A DNA stretch of 64,000 bases. Source: Otis tarda. Lineage: Eukaryota > Chordata > Aves > Otidiformes > Otididae. Location: positions 201,575,553 to 201,639,552 of the forward strand of contig CM048552.1 of the NCBI GenBank assembly GCA_026413225.1, given 5' to 3'. Position 1 is the stretch's first letter, and each line of letters begins with the position of its first letter. Shown piece after piece: positions 44,501-57,900 of the stretch. The notes beneath the pieces are model-generated. The model worked only from the letters and a program-made list of their open reading frames with translations. It was not told the origin of the DNA and searched no databases. The position numbers and the translations under genes were made by a program.

Positions 44501-47500
44501 TCTTAGTCGCTGCCTAGTTCTTCACAGCCCAGAAACAACTGAGCTTGCTCCAGAATGGAGCTTGAGGGTGAACTAACACTTAGGAAGCATGGACATTCAG
44601 GAGGTAAGACTTGGGCACAAAACTCTACCAGACACCAACAAGACAGTGCAGATGTACTTTTTGTTTACTAAATTTGAAATAGCATTTTTCCTGTGTGTTA
44701 AGTCTTCCATCTAGAGTAACTTGAACCTTTGTAGCAGAGTTGGTCAGGTTGGATTGGAAAAATTATTTAGGTAACATTGAAAATTCTCCCTTAAAAGACT
44801 GAGTCTAGAGACTAGGAAGGTGTAATATCAAAACTCCACTCCAGTTTAATATTGAGCATGCTACTGCAATATATTGTTTGCTCTTGATATGCTCACAACA
44901 TGATATGGTATTGAAAATAAAGCAAATTGCCCAATGTTGATGGCCAGATGCAATATGAACAAAGCCACCTGCTCTAGGTAGAAAGAGAGTTTAGCTGTGT
45001 GGTTGCAAGCTGTAGCACGCCATTTGCTTTTGCAGCTAGAGAATTGGCTCTGGTCCATTTTATTTACTGATAGAGCCAAAGTGATCTATTCAGAGTCAGC
45101 TTAGCTTCTGTTGCACTGGACGTGGTAGGAATTAGGATGTAGGGATTTCAAACTTTCTCAGTTTAGGTTTGGAAGGATATTTTTTTTTCATTTACTTGTG
45201 GAATCTCAACTCTTCAGTTACTTGGATAAAGGAGAATTAACTGCAAATGAACAAAGTTATATCTACAGGGACATGATCAGTTTGACCAGGATGTGCCACA
45301 GAGTGCGTTGGTGATGATCAAGTTCTCATGTTATACATCCTTTTGCAGCTGACTTTGGTAATCTCAGCTTGAGATCTAGTTTAAAAAAAATGAAACAAAA
45401 CAAAACAAAAACAGTATGCCAAGAGAATAAGTGAAGAAAATAAGTCAATAGACCTTTTCTGGGTCTGTCTACAATGGCATTCATATCATCTACCTTTTAC
45501 ACAGTGCTTGTGTCTGAGCTAGTCTCTAAGCTCTCTTTCAGGTCATTAGAGACAAATAGACACTTTTAGGGACTGATTCATCTGACCTGTCTTAGAGACA
45601 TCACCTAGGGACAGATGAATCATACCTTTAAATTGTCTATTTATCTCCAGTTATTGTAAAGGAAGCACATAGCCATTATCTCACACACAATTTCTATGTA
45701 TCTACAGAGACACAAACCTTCTAATTCCTCAGTCTACAACAGTACTGTACAATTATTTTTAATGTTTTCTTCAAACTTTCCGAATAAATCCATACACAGC
45801 AGCAGTAGGCCCCCAAGGGATAGCTTTTGCCTTACATCCAGTCCCCCCATGGTGGCCAGGCAGTGAAGGGTACTGGCACAGACCTCAGAGGGATGTGAGG
45901 GACACCCCATGACGCGGGGCAGCAACTGGGGTGCCCTCCTCAGCGTATGCAAACACAGTGGCCATGGACCTGGTGGGACCTGGGCTCTGCTACAGCTGTG
46001 GATTTACTGCACGTTAAACCTCTGGCCACTCAGCCACCAAAGGAAACGTGAGCGGCCGCAGCAGTTACGTTCTTGATAGGAGATTAATAAGCCCAAAAGG
46101 GCCAGCTGATAGCCCACACGTTAATGTGCGAGTGCTGTCTTGCTGATGACAGAAGAGATCTGAGGAGCAGGCAGAGATGTGAAATCTAGTCCTCCTGCTT
46201 TTTAAAATATGTTAATAACTCTGTCTTCCTTAACCCTTCAGTTTTGTCTTCCCCAGAAAAAGAATAAGAGTACATTTTAGGCTCATTGGGTTTAATATAC
46301 CTTGCATTTAATAGTACCAGAGGGATCTTAAAATGCTGTATTAGTTATTGGCCAGATGTTGTATACGGTGCCAAGCTAAACTGATGGGACTGGTCAGGGC
46401 TGTAAGTGCACAAAGTTACCAGGGGAAGGGTAAGATGGCTGGCAGCTGCATACCACTGAAAGAGAATTTTAATCCAGGCAGACAGGAAAATCTGTATGAT
46501 TTTAAGAATTATATTGTTTTTAAAAGCCTCTTTTACATGACTTTTGGAAAGGATTTACACTTCAGTAGTCAGGCACTGAACTAGCCATTTCCGTTGGATT
46601 CACCTTGATCTGCTGCAGTGTGCTCTGTACTTTTATTGCTCTTTTTGGGTGCTGTTCAAATGCTGTGTTTGTACTTGGTTTATAAATCATACCTGAGATT
46701 TTCAAATCTTTCAAAAAAATGTGAACACCCAATTTCCATTAAAATGAAGGGGAACTTTGAACCCTATCTCTTCAGATGTCACTGAAAGCTTCTGGAGCTG
46801 CCTTTTAAAGCCTTGGACTATTATAACATTGTACAAAAAATATTAATTTCAGTATGCTAAATACTTTCTTTCACCTTCTCTCCTTCCAAAATGATTTTGA
46901 TTATTTCATGGAAACATATTTGTCTTGAATTAGATTTTTATCAGTAGTACAAAAGCCAAACGAAAGTATTCTGCAGAGAGTAGGGCCACTTTTCTTCAGA
47001 ATCATCCACCTTTTACATTCAAAAGAAAAGTAATCTCCTATATTATCTATATTCCTAGCTCATGCAGCAAGCTGCAAAACTCAAGATTTTTCTTGGCTTC
47101 TCATTTTGTAGAAGCCACCAATATAAAAATAAGTATGTAATGACATTGGTAGCAACATATAATATGTATACAGTATAGTATATATAATATAATACTTATT
47201 ACATATATTTTATACAATAATATAAGAATATTGCACGATATCTTTTATAATGCTCCCCCTCCCTGTCCTGTAGATCCCCAACATTTTGAAAACCTGTGAG
47301 TAACAGATTTGGAGCTATCAGCATGCTGAGCTACTACAGATCCCCCATTCCCCAAATGGCATCTGACCCTTTATACCCACTCTGTTCTATAATATAATCC
47401 CACTTAACAAATGGCCATTTGGATTTTGTGTCTCCCAATAATCTCCTTCATTTAAACTTTTAATCAAGAGACTTTGTTCTCATGATGATGATACGTTGAT

Positions 47501-48570
47501 GTTCTCATCATTGGGGTTGCTAAACTGTGCAATTATATTTGTACAGAATCTCTCAAACACTATGTACCCCATAGTATTCTCAGGAATCTGGTGAAAGAAG
47601 AGATGAGACTGAGTCTGCTATAAATGCCAATAAAAAGTAACACAAAGCTAGGGACAGTGTGCTCTCTCCACGCATGAAGGACAGTTGCATTGGACCCTAC
47701 ATGGCGAATAAAGTAATACATTTAGACCACAGCTGTGCTGGAGACAGCTTAGTAGATCTGGCTGTTGAAATCACCACGTGTGCCCAAATGGCGTTCGGCA
47801 AGCTCTGCACCTTTCTGCAGGGCCTCCTGAGAATGGTGCTGCCCATAGTTTGCTCAGTTTGCAACGCCTCCTCCTTTCCTCTTCTCCTTCTCTGCCTACC
47901 GACACTTGGATCCAGAAGTCTCTGCCCCTGGTCCTGCAACCATTCTCCTTAGGTATTGGTCTGGCAATGGATTTAAAGACAATAACAGAGAAAGAAAAAG
48001 AAGAATAGGCCTAAAATGAAAAGAAAATAAACTTATTTTAACTGCAATCAGAAATCCTCAAGATATTAATCTATGTAGTCACCATCTCTGTATCTGTGTA
48101 GCCACTGTCTTGACATGCAGTGCCAGCTGCAGTTTCCTTGTTGGAAATGGTCTCTGTGCAGTGTTTGTTACAGGGCCACCTCCTCTCCTTTCCTGTCATG
48201 TGCTCATGGTCAGAAGAAGCGTGAAACATCTACCAGGTCCCTGAAAAGAGGGGAAGGAGGGTGGGTATTGTGAGCATACGGGGGGGGGTCTCTCTTTGGC
48301 AGGTATGTATTTTTTACCCAGTTATTTCTTCTTTGAATGTCCCCTGTCTAACGTCACTTGGGGATAGTCTGGCAAACAGCACTGTTGTGTTTTTACTTCC
48401 AGTCCTATCCGTGATGAGGCCTGCAAGTCAGAGCCCAAGGTGCCCCAGGTCCCAGCCCTGGATATTAACTGACATGTTCTGGGCTGTGGATCTGGGGATG
48501 CAAATCTCCAGAGATGGGGAGGATGGGCAGATAAGGTTTGTGACTTCTTAAGTGGCCCAACATTGGGCCA
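35561..48570. other. Intergenic desert between CFAP300 and CEP126, first part
   Basis: Thirteen kilobases without a recognisable gene. Low-complexity pieces include a G/T-rich stretch at 42471-42602, a CA/TA-rich stretch at 44094-44165 and a very AT-rich block at 47155-47230. The part 36.8-40.6 kb is less AT-rich and reads like decayed repeat material, but I cannot assign a family. A 72-codon minus-strand frame at 45734-45952 sits in a small GC-richer patch and is not supported as a gene. Confidence 0.6.
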
Positions 48571-48628
48571 TGGTTGGACTCAATGTTCTTAAGGGTCTTT
48601 TCCAACCTAAACGATTCTGTGATTCTAA
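48571..48628 (+). mobile_element. CR1 LINE 3'-end fragment
   Basis: Only the conserved CR1 3' end remains: tggttggactcaatgttctt, then aagggtcttttccaacctaa and the tail acgattctgtgattcta. The stretch upstream (48.25-48.57 kb) is moderately GC-rich and could be older CR1 body, but this is not clear. Confidence 0.8.
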
Positions 48629-48850
48629 TATGAGCTATCGGAGCTTGTGAGCAAGGGGCCTAATAGGGGTTCATCGGCACTGAGATTGGACCACGTGGTT
48701 GGACCATGGCAAAGAAAGACTCTGGAGAGAGTTGTTTGTTTATTAGAGTGGGATGTAACCTCAATAAGGTTGGGGAAGTCTTTTATATTCCTCTTCCCTG
48801 TCCTAATTCATTGAGATAATGAGACAGCACAACTGCTATGATTATTTTTT

Positions 48851-48890
48851 ATCTATCTATCTATCTGTCTGTCTATCTATCTATCTATCT
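48851..48890. repeat. (ATCT)n tetranucleotide microsatellite
   Basis: Ten units in a row, eight of ATCT and two of the variant GTCT in the middle. It is likely to vary in length between individuals. Confidence 0.95.
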
Positions 48891-51800
48891 AAGAGTGGCT
48901 AGAAGCCAGGAGTAATTATTTAGTTCTTAGAAGGATATTAACCTCTGGGAAGGTTCAGAATGACATGCACATATCTAAGTGGGTAAGTAAGATCGGGACA
49001 CAGGTCCAGTGCCTAATCCATACCCAAAGTTTGGTTCCCACCCATGCACAGGAGTGCTACTGCCTTGGATTAACAGACTGGGCATTTGACCTAGGTCTGA
49101 GGCATTTGAGAGCCCAAATCTACATGTCCCCGAGTATGTGTGCTCTGAAAAATGGGGTACCCTTAGGTGCAGGTAACATGGAGCACACATCAGAGCAAGG
49201 TAAGGGGTGGAGGAGGTGGCCCTGGTTGCCTTTTGTGTAGGGGTCTGATGGCCAGAGCAGTCCCTCAGAGAGTGAGTTTGCCGTCATGAGTTGCTCTTAC
49301 CAATAGGAGACTTTCTGTCAAGTTTATCTTTTTTCAAAACCAAAGTGTGTGGATCTAATAACATGGCTCTTTTGGTTTTGATTGAGTGTGTGAATACGAA
49401 ATATCATTTAAGAAAACACATTGTAGAGCTTGATTCCAAAGCTGAAGCCAGAAGCTTTTGTGTAGCATCCTCCTGCATAAACCCAGCCATGCTTTTCCCA
49501 CTCTGGGGCCAGGTCCTCAGAAACATGGAAAGTGCAGTTTTCAGAGGGAAGGCTGGGTGATCCTGCTGTATGTGCTGCAGTGTGAAGGGCGCTGAGAGCT
49601 TTCCAAGAAAGGTAACACAGAAGACAATCGAAAACATTTTTTTGGTTGCAAAAATTTAACATAGGATTCATTGCTTTAGGCATTACCTTGTCAGATCATT
49701 TCACTTTGACAGAGCTTTAGCAGCTGGAGTAGAACAAACTCTCTGGATTCTCTTCCAGCTCTTCGTACTAAAGGAAGCATAAAATTCTAAAAATCAATTG
49801 CACTTGGATGGGAAACTTGTAAAGGAGGACTTCCTTGATGGAAAACAAGATTTATGGGAAGTGTGACTATTGTAGGACATAAAGAATAGTTAATACATTT
49901 GGGGGAAAAAAAAAAGAAGGAAAAGTTCACATTTTTCTGTGGCTTAACACTGAATGTTCAGCCAGAGGAAAAAAGGTACAAATTAAGCGGAAGACTGGCA
50001 AAGTTAGTTAAAACTTATCATTCACATATTGCCTAGAAAATGTCATCTATTATTATCCTAATTATTCCATATTTGGGCTGTCTGGGGTTCAGCGACAAGT
50101 CCTTAGCAAGATAGAAAAGCTGCTATTGCGGTACAGTCTGAACTTTCCTGGAAAAAGCTGGCAAAACAATGAATAGCACAGAAAAAGTGAGCAAGATGTT
50201 CCTATTTCCCCAGGCTCACCAGAGAGCAAAAGGTACATGATATGAAGCTGAGATAACCTCGATCTGTTTCAAAATATGTTTAAAAAATAAAGGTTAAAAA
50301 TACTTTGCAACTCTCTTCTACAACAGTGAGGCCAGGAGCTAATTGAGAGGATGGTGCATGATTTCTTCTCATCTCTCCTAGGAGTTCGGGCAGAGGAGAC
50401 CAAAAGGAAGGTCTGTCTAGCTACAGCCCCGCACTAGGATGTAAGGATGATCTCTGTCGCTAATCCGGCATGCAAAGACTCAGCTGTTGTACCTTTACTG
50501 GGGAGAAATGCACCCTGTTTTCACAGTAGAAGCTGCTCATACCAAAGACATCACTGTCGATCTTCACAACACCCACCTTCTCCCGTGCCCCTGCGCTGCA
50601 TTGTGTTTCTTTCTTTCTTTCTGCACGTGATGTGGCCGATCCACGTTCTTTGCAAGAGCAGATGCTATTTAGCAGCAGTTTTCCGTGATGTGGAGCTGGC
50701 TGCCATCTGAAGGTTGCCCTGACATGTTTCTGCTGCCCTGTCTCCTCACCTGCTCCCAGCTGTTTAATATCCATAAACCAAAACCATATTCATCAAATCT
50801 GGGTTCGAGTGGTCTCTCAGCTGACATGCGCATCGGCTGTCTGGGAGAACATCACTTACGGGAGCATTCAGGATGTGAATAACAGGCTAATTGCCCGCTG
50901 TGATTATTTACACTAGCAACAGCACCAAAGTCCGTGCAGGTGGAACTGGGAGGTCACATGCCTCGGTGATGATAAACTGCCCACGTTGCACAGGAGTAGG
51001 AAAAGTGGTGATGACAGCTGGGTGGCACTTAGTCACTTTGAAGCCAGATGCCTCCTGTATTCCAGATACGCTGTCCTTTAATCTCCTCAGAGCCGTGCTG
51101 GGTTTTGCTGTGCTCTGTGACTGTGTCTCTTGCTGTGACGCTCCGAGACAGCCTCCTGCTGAGGCGGCAGAATCCGGCCGCAGGCTTCCGAGCAGCGTTG
51201 CCAGCACCCGCGGCTGGGCCGGTCTATTTTCTAGAGCAGTGAGACTGGAAAAGGACCTCCATTTTCTTTTTTACTGGTGGTCAGGCCAAATTGCCTAGCA
51301 GCATTATTGAAACATTAATTAATGTGCCGTGCATCCTCTTCTGCGTGCATAATGGCTACTTGACCATTGGCACAGAGCAGGTCGCAGGCCACGTCCTTAC
51401 ACCCTGTCATTTAGCACAGAGGCTCTGGGGGAGGTAGGAGGGAAAGCAGCTCTTGAGATACTATTGTTATTCCACCTAGTAATGGTTCTTCTGCACTGGA
51501 AGAACATTCTTTCGGTGATTATGTATGATTTGCAAATAATAAGGTGTCTTGGAGTGAGTCAACTGTGAACAAACATAAATATGTGAAAAGGCATTTTAAG
51601 CCGTGTCTCCACAAATCTTTATATGTAATAAGCTTGCGTGTGACGTTTGATCCACTAATCATTCTGAGACTTATTAAGGCCAGAAACATAAGCCATAGTA
51701 AGTGGAGATTGAGAGCACTCTCTATTTGACTAGCTATTTTCCTGAGAACTTTCTGACCTAAGTGTGTGACAGAAGCTTTCTTTTTTAAATAACTTTATGA

Positions 51801-53619
51801 ATGTTTGCTGGCATGGCAAACCAAAAGAACAAGATACAATAGCCTCTTGGTATAAATCTCTGTTAATGAGATCAGGACTAGAAACTTCATTGTTCAGCTC
51901 ACATTCTGTCTGAATGCAATCTGCTTCTCAAATTATAAATCAGGGGCAAGACACTGTACCATTGTGTAACCCTACACCCCGGCTCTGGAATGTTTCCTAG
52001 TCACAAGAGGATTGTCATCATTTCATTTACAAGAGAACCATCAAACAGGCTTGGGCCATATTTGGTCTATAACTCCCCCTCAAATGAAGACCCCTCCTCC
52101 CCCCTGCAGCAGGGTATTTTTGTAGCAGCCACACAGAAGCATGCAGTATAGTGTGCCACATCCTGAAATCTGAAAACAAAAGAAGAAAAGTTATGATGTC
52201 TATCACTCTCAGAAGCGGTGCTAATTACTAAGGATGAAGGATTTGTTGATGTATGTCCTTCCCTCTAGAAAACAAACACACATATGTGTAACAAGAACAC
52301 TGAATTGGAAGGTTTAGTTGTGCCTGCAAAGGTGCATTGTGTGTGCAAAGCCTCTGCGGTCCCATAAGACCATACAGCACGTTTGGCTTCCGAAAGCAGA
52401 TGCCTTCTGACCATCTCAGACAGTCAGAGGGACTTAATCACAGGGTGCGGGTGGTGGAATAATTTCGAGAGGTCTGAAGAACATAATTGCTTTCACATTT
52501 GCATCCAGCTTTCTAACAATCCAAGAAAAAAGGGGAAGACTTATTATATTTGTTACTGGCTTAGGAGCTGCCTAGGAAATCCCAAGTTCACTCTTCAGCT
52601 CAACTAAACGTAGGCCATTACACACTTAACCTAAAGGTACAGTCTTTCTGGTCAGCCAAGTCACTTTTCGTTCCTGGTCAGGCTCCGTCTACAGGAAGGC
52701 TCTCCACGAAGGGAAAGAAGTTCACCCTTAGCAATTTGTGGTCTGTCTCCCTAGTTCTGTCTGCTGTATTATGAAAGATCGTGATCAATATCATGAAAGG
52801 TATGTGTAACTACTCACCCTTCCACTCATAGCCCTGCTAGCTGAAGCCTGCCTGTGCTGTTCTCAGCTGCTGAGAACGTCTGTGTTGGTTCTGCCACAGC
52901 AGCCGTGCAAAGCAGCGCCATGTAGCTCTGTTCTCCAAAGGGAGACCACGCACATGGGCTGACTACAAAACACAAAGATCAGTGTTGCAACATGAAAAAC
53001 TAAGAGAAAATAACTCCAGCAGACCAACTGTATGATCCCTAAAGGCCATGTTCTCCAGTGCCAAACCCTTTGCCTACAGCTGAGAACAGAGTTCAGACCT
53101 CTTGAATAGATGGTGCAAATAATCTTTGCTTTTTATTAGATGATAAAGCTGAGAAATCAGAAGGGGAAATGGTTTCCACTGGCAAGAAATTACCAAAATA
53201 TTTAAGTGGACCTGAAACGAAACATTTCACATAACTTTCGACTAATCTGATTAAGCTAAATTTAGTCTCAAAACCTTATTTTGAAGTGAAAAGTCAGACT
53301 TTTAAATATAAACAGAAATATTTCAACTTTAGTGATTTTTTTTTTCTTTGACCAAAACCCTTTGTGGAATATGACGTATTTCAGGAGCATTTTCTCCTTT
53401 AGAAATAAAAGTGTTCATTTATTTCAGTTTGCTTAATGGCACAGTTCTTCAATGACCAGCAAATAACAGACAATGGTCCATTCCATTGCCATTTTTACCT
53501 AACTGCTTGATGGCACAACCTTAAACGGATTCAGCGTCTTTTGGAGTCTCACCCCAGCACCGGTAGGAAAGATTAAATATGAACAGACATTGCTGAAAAT
53601 TGGACAAAAAGCATAGTGG
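48891..53619. other. Intergenic desert, second part
   Basis: No recognisable gene. There is a short (TTTC)n run at 50606-50622. The stretch around 51290-51420 (attaattaatg, cataatggc and neighbouring low-repeat sequence) looks like possible conserved non-coding DNA, but this is only an impression. CArG-like words ccatatttgg occur at 50067 and 52056, at a frequency expected by chance. Confidence 0.55.
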
Positions 53620-53749
53620 TTTTTTCTCTTCCTCTCCTTTCCTTCTTTTCTCTTTCTTTTTATTTTTCTTGTCCTTTTTCTTTTTCTTTTCCTTTTCCTT
53701 TTTAAAAATTTTTTCTTCATCTTTTTTTTTTCTTCTTCTTTTTCCTTTC
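53620..53749. repeat. Long polypyrimidine tract
   Basis: About 130 bases of almost pure T/C on the + strand (TTTTC, CTTTT and TTC units), broken by a short TTTAAAAATTTTTT piece at 53701. Such tracts can form triplex or slipped structures. Open frames of Lys/Arg or Phe/Ser in this tract are artefacts. Confidence 0.9.
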
Positions 53750-54760
53750 ATACCACTCCGAAAGAGCATGAACTATTGGATATAGATTAAATAAATATGT
53801 TGAACAATTCCTTCCTTCTCAAAACAAACACAAAATTAATATATACAATAAGAGGGACTTTATATGTAGATTTGTGTCACCCACAGCCACTTCTGTCACC
53901 TGGATCATTGCCACCATTGTTCCTGGCTTGAGATTTATATTCAATACTGAAGGAATCCTGCAGCTACGATTTGAAATACAATTCCAAAAACATTGTGGAG
54001 TCATCTCTAGTTCCATGGGGTCACATTCACTCTGAGTGAATTCTCTCTTATAAAAGCAGTGGTGTTAGAGCAGGAATCATTATCAGCTAGACTGTTATGA
54101 ATATTATGATGAGGACAATTAAAGGATATGGAACCTCCTGTCCACTTGATCGAGCAGATTTAAGTGTTTCAGTGTATTTGATGACAAGTGAGTCTGATTG
54201 TTCCCATACACCAACAGACACGTTTTAGATGCTGCACCTCATCTTCACTCTGCCCGTATTTTGCTGATCTCTTTTCTGATGTGCATTGTCATTCCCATTT
54301 TGTCTGCAGAATTTGACAGCCTCAGTCAGGTTCTCCTCCACAGCAGGAGCTTTACCACAGCTTCTGCCTCATCCACATCTGCCCATCACAGCCACAGCAC
54401 CTCTGTGACTGTCACCGCTGCCTCCAGTGCCAACAACAGGCAGGGGCCCTTCCCACCCTGATCAGGAGACCTCAGGTCCATTGCCTCCTCCCACCCTAAA
54501 CCTGCAGGTGCTGCGGGAGGTGGCTGTTAGCCTGTGGTGCTCCCCCAGATGTAGAGGTAGATATTCTTGGCATTGGAGGCTGCAGCACAGGAGGTGGAGG
54601 AGAAGGTGGACCTTGGCAGGGGTGCTTTCACACCCTGCAAACCCCTGATGGGGCATAAAGGTTGTGTTTACATCAGTCCCTGGCCATGCCTCCGCTCAGG
54701 AAGCTGCTTGTCAGTAACACCCTCCTCTGGCTCTGCTCCACTGCCGTTTGCAACCCATTT
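53750..54760. other. Intergenic, with a GC-richer patch at 54230-54690
   Basis: The left part is AT-rich. From about 54230 to 54690 the sequence becomes rich in CTG, CAG and CCT words, with overlapping open frames on both strands (up to 87 codons) and no recognisable homology. It directly precedes a CR1 piece, so it might be linked repeat sequence. Confidence 0.5.
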
Positions 54761-54906
54761 CATAGAATCATAGAATGGTTTGAGTTGGAAGGGACCTTAA
54801 AGATCATCTGGTTCCAACCCCACTGCCCTGGGCAGGGACATTTTCCACTGGACCAGGTTGCTCAGAGCCCTGTCCAACCTGCCCTTGAACACTTCCAGGG
54901 ACAGGA
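54761..54906 (-). mobile_element. CR1 LINE 3'-end fragment (reverse orientation)
   Basis: Read on the minus strand this is the standard CR1 3' end, finishing with ccattctatgattctatga. On the + strand it begins catagaatcatagaatggtt, then gagttggaagggaccttaaa, and carries the CR1 words ctgccctgggcaggg and ccaacctgcccttgaacactt. It is truncated at its own 5' end. Confidence 0.95.
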
Positions 54907-57900
54907 CATCTGCCTGGCTGCTGCCTTGTGTTAGCTGGTGGGCTGATGATAATGCTGTGTCTGCACCACTATTGTAACTTCTCCTGAGTAAAGCTGGCAC
55001 GGGTTTGTTGTTACACACCTCGTGCAGCCACAGAGGGGTTGTGGAGCTGTCATCTTGTGCTGAAATCTCACCTTCATTTGGCTCTGGAGCCTTATTGCTT
55101 GTTTGCAGGCCTTGCATTTCTACAGCATTCATCACAACCAGGTTTGCCTGAGCATTGCAGTAATATGAGTAAAATACTATGCCACAGTAATATAAGTAAA
55201 ATATTCTTAAAATTAATTTATCTTATAAATCCATGATTTATGGATGGGCCAATTTACTCAGAGTGTTGCAGCTCAAGTAGCAAACTGAACTAAGAGGGAA
55301 GCTGAGTGTAAAGCAGCAAATTTCCTTCCAAGAAGAGGAACACATTTGCTTTCTTGAAATGTGACAGTTCAATTGTGTCAATGAAAACTTCATTTTGTGG
55401 TCTAGCTCTCCTGTACAACTTCAAGTGACCTGTTGGTCTTTAGCCTTTTCCTTAAAGTATATTTTGTCACATGGGAAGGAGCATGTACTGAGGACATTTG
55501 GTTATTTTTTGGGGATCATTTGCATGTCATTCTCTGTAAAAGCAGTGAGGTGCAGTTGCACCTGAGACCACTCCTATGGGTGTTCAATCAATTTGAAAAT
55601 CAGGCATGTAGGTGCATTTTTAAAGAAGCTTTGTGGGTTTTTTGCATTTAGGCTTGCATTGGAAACCATAATTTTAACCTGGTTTTCATGTTTTCTTTCC
55701 ATACTAAAATTTTATTGTAGAAATAATATGGACTAAAAGCAGCAAAAACGGCAGGCAGAATGAAGAGTTTTTGAAAGAAATCTAAAGTACCCATATTTTA
55801 AGATGTCCATGTCTAAACCAAGCTTGTTGATTTTAACATAGTTACTTTTCTTCATACTTGAAAAATAAGATTAAGCCGTTTTTTTTAAAAAAAGTCCTAA
55901 AGTTCTGTGTGATGCACAGCCAAGCCTGGAAACTTCAATTTGAAAAAAAACCCCATCAACTAATGGGAACAAAAGAACTTGCTGGATCTTCACAAGTGCT
56001 CACAATCCAAGGCTGCCTCTGGGTCCACCCTCGTAGTGCACATTCCTGATGTCTGAGAGTCAGGCTCTTTAGACACCTCAACAAAAACTATGCTGTAGTG
56101 TTGTCAAAAGAGTCAAAGTGATCTAGGAGGCAAGGTTATTATCTCTGAGTTGAAGCCTGTAACCCTAAGTGAAATAACCCATTTGAAAATGTTTTCCTAG
56201 AAACTTAAATGCACGCATCTGTTTTTTAAAAAAATCTCTCCATGTAATTAAGAGAGGAAGCTGACTCATGGCCTTTGCTTTTGCCACCTAAACCAATTAA
56301 CAGGAGAAGAAACCTGGTTAGGCTGGTGCTCTGGCTTGCTGACTAGCAGGGTTGGTTTTGATCCATGGCCTCTGGTATTTGGATTATTTGCTTTCCCCTC
56401 TCTTAATCTCTGCGGGGAAACTTTCCCTTGCTATTTAAATATTAAATCCTCGCTGTACTGGAATGTCGCAGTGTACTGCATACAAACAGAGATGTGAGGG
56501 CTCAGTATTTTCACTGCAAACCAATTCTGAGTTCCAACTGAGAAGGCCTTTGTTCATTTGCTCTGAGGATACACATGTCTTTTGCTGGGAATTTCACGTG
56601 TGTTTGAGCACCAGAGACCCAGTGAGTACTGACACACATCAGAATCCTTTAAGTGTGGGGACTGCAGCTACACCTTCCCCCTTCTGGCAGCACTGTCAGG
56701 ACAGACAGCAACAGCAATTGTAAGACAGTTTCTACAGTTTTGATGGTTAAATATAGTTTCTCTTAACAGGCTCCAGACTGAAGTCAGCCTCTTTGAGCCT
56801 ACCAGAGGATTCCTCCAAAGGTGCTACAATGCCTAGCTATGGGAGAAAGGTAGCATTATTCCATTCTTCAAAACATTGTTTTGAAAAAATTATTCGTTGC
56901 CTAAACCTCCTTTGTAAAATTTTAGTTGCTGAGTATTTCTACATATGTAGCTCGCCTTCATCTTGGCTGACATCACGCACCAGCAGGTAGCTCTGATCCC
57001 CGATAAATTATCCATTGTTATGATGGATGCACGTTTTCCTCTTCTCCTTTTTACAGGCTAGTTTCCCTCTAATCAATGACAGCACTTATTAAAGATAATG
57101 GTATGAAAGAATAACAAAATTTAAAACATATTTTTACCAAATAATAATTTGATTGCTTCTTTTGTGAAGATGCATTCTAGTTAGAGAAATGCCAGTGTCC
57201 CTCTGGGTGCGTGTTCACATGGTTGCACTGGTACAACACTGAGCCTGCTCCTGAAATCCAGCTCTTCTAAGCTCCCCCGCACTTTAACAGAGACTAGCAA
57301 TAACGCTGTGTGGGATTCAGGCACATCTCTTGTTTCTTAAGACCCCAGACTAACTCCACAATTCTTACTGTATAGCTACAAACAGAAAATCAGGCACCTA
57401 ATATGGAGTTAAAAATCCAGAGAGTTAGTAAATTGCTTTTATTGCTTCTCGCAGCTAATTACCAGCTTAGATTTGTTGACTGATTCTGTGCATTGTATGT
57501 ACCTTCTGCAGCTTGGTTCAGTATTGTACTTTTTTTCTGTACTTCGTACAGAAACAGCAGAGGAAGAGGAAAAGAGAGGAAGTTAAAAAGTTACCACTCC
57601 TTAGCACTTAACTAACTTCACAGATTCAGATATCATGCTAATTAACTAACAAGAGGCCTTTAATCTAGAACTGACATAACAATGCAGACAGGTTTATCAC
57701 CAAAGATGTCAAATCTGTTGACATGTTAATTGTCATGCTACAGATGAATTTAAAGTTGAGGGACCAATGATTATCTGCCACTCCAGGCCTGCCAAAGCCA
57801 ATCTGACTTTCCAAAATAAACACTTGCAAAGAAAACTGCAAGTGCATCTAGCTCTGCAGAAAAAAACTCAGACGTGTTCTTAGAAAATATATGCCCTTAT

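Noticed and set aside
45734-45952. 72-codon minus-strand frame with a run of Leu, Pro and Cys, reminiscent of HEAT-like repeats
   Set aside because: The resemblance is vague, there are no splice sites or neighbouring exons, and no motif could be pinned down.
50067-52065. Two CArG boxes (ccatatttgg at 50067-50076 and 52056-52065) as an SRF enhancer next to YAP1
   Set aside because: The degenerate CArG pattern is expected a few times in 64 kb by chance and nothing else supports an enhancer.
53499-53785. Lys/Arg-rich and Phe/Ser-rich open frames
   Set aside because: They are translations of the polypyrimidine tract.
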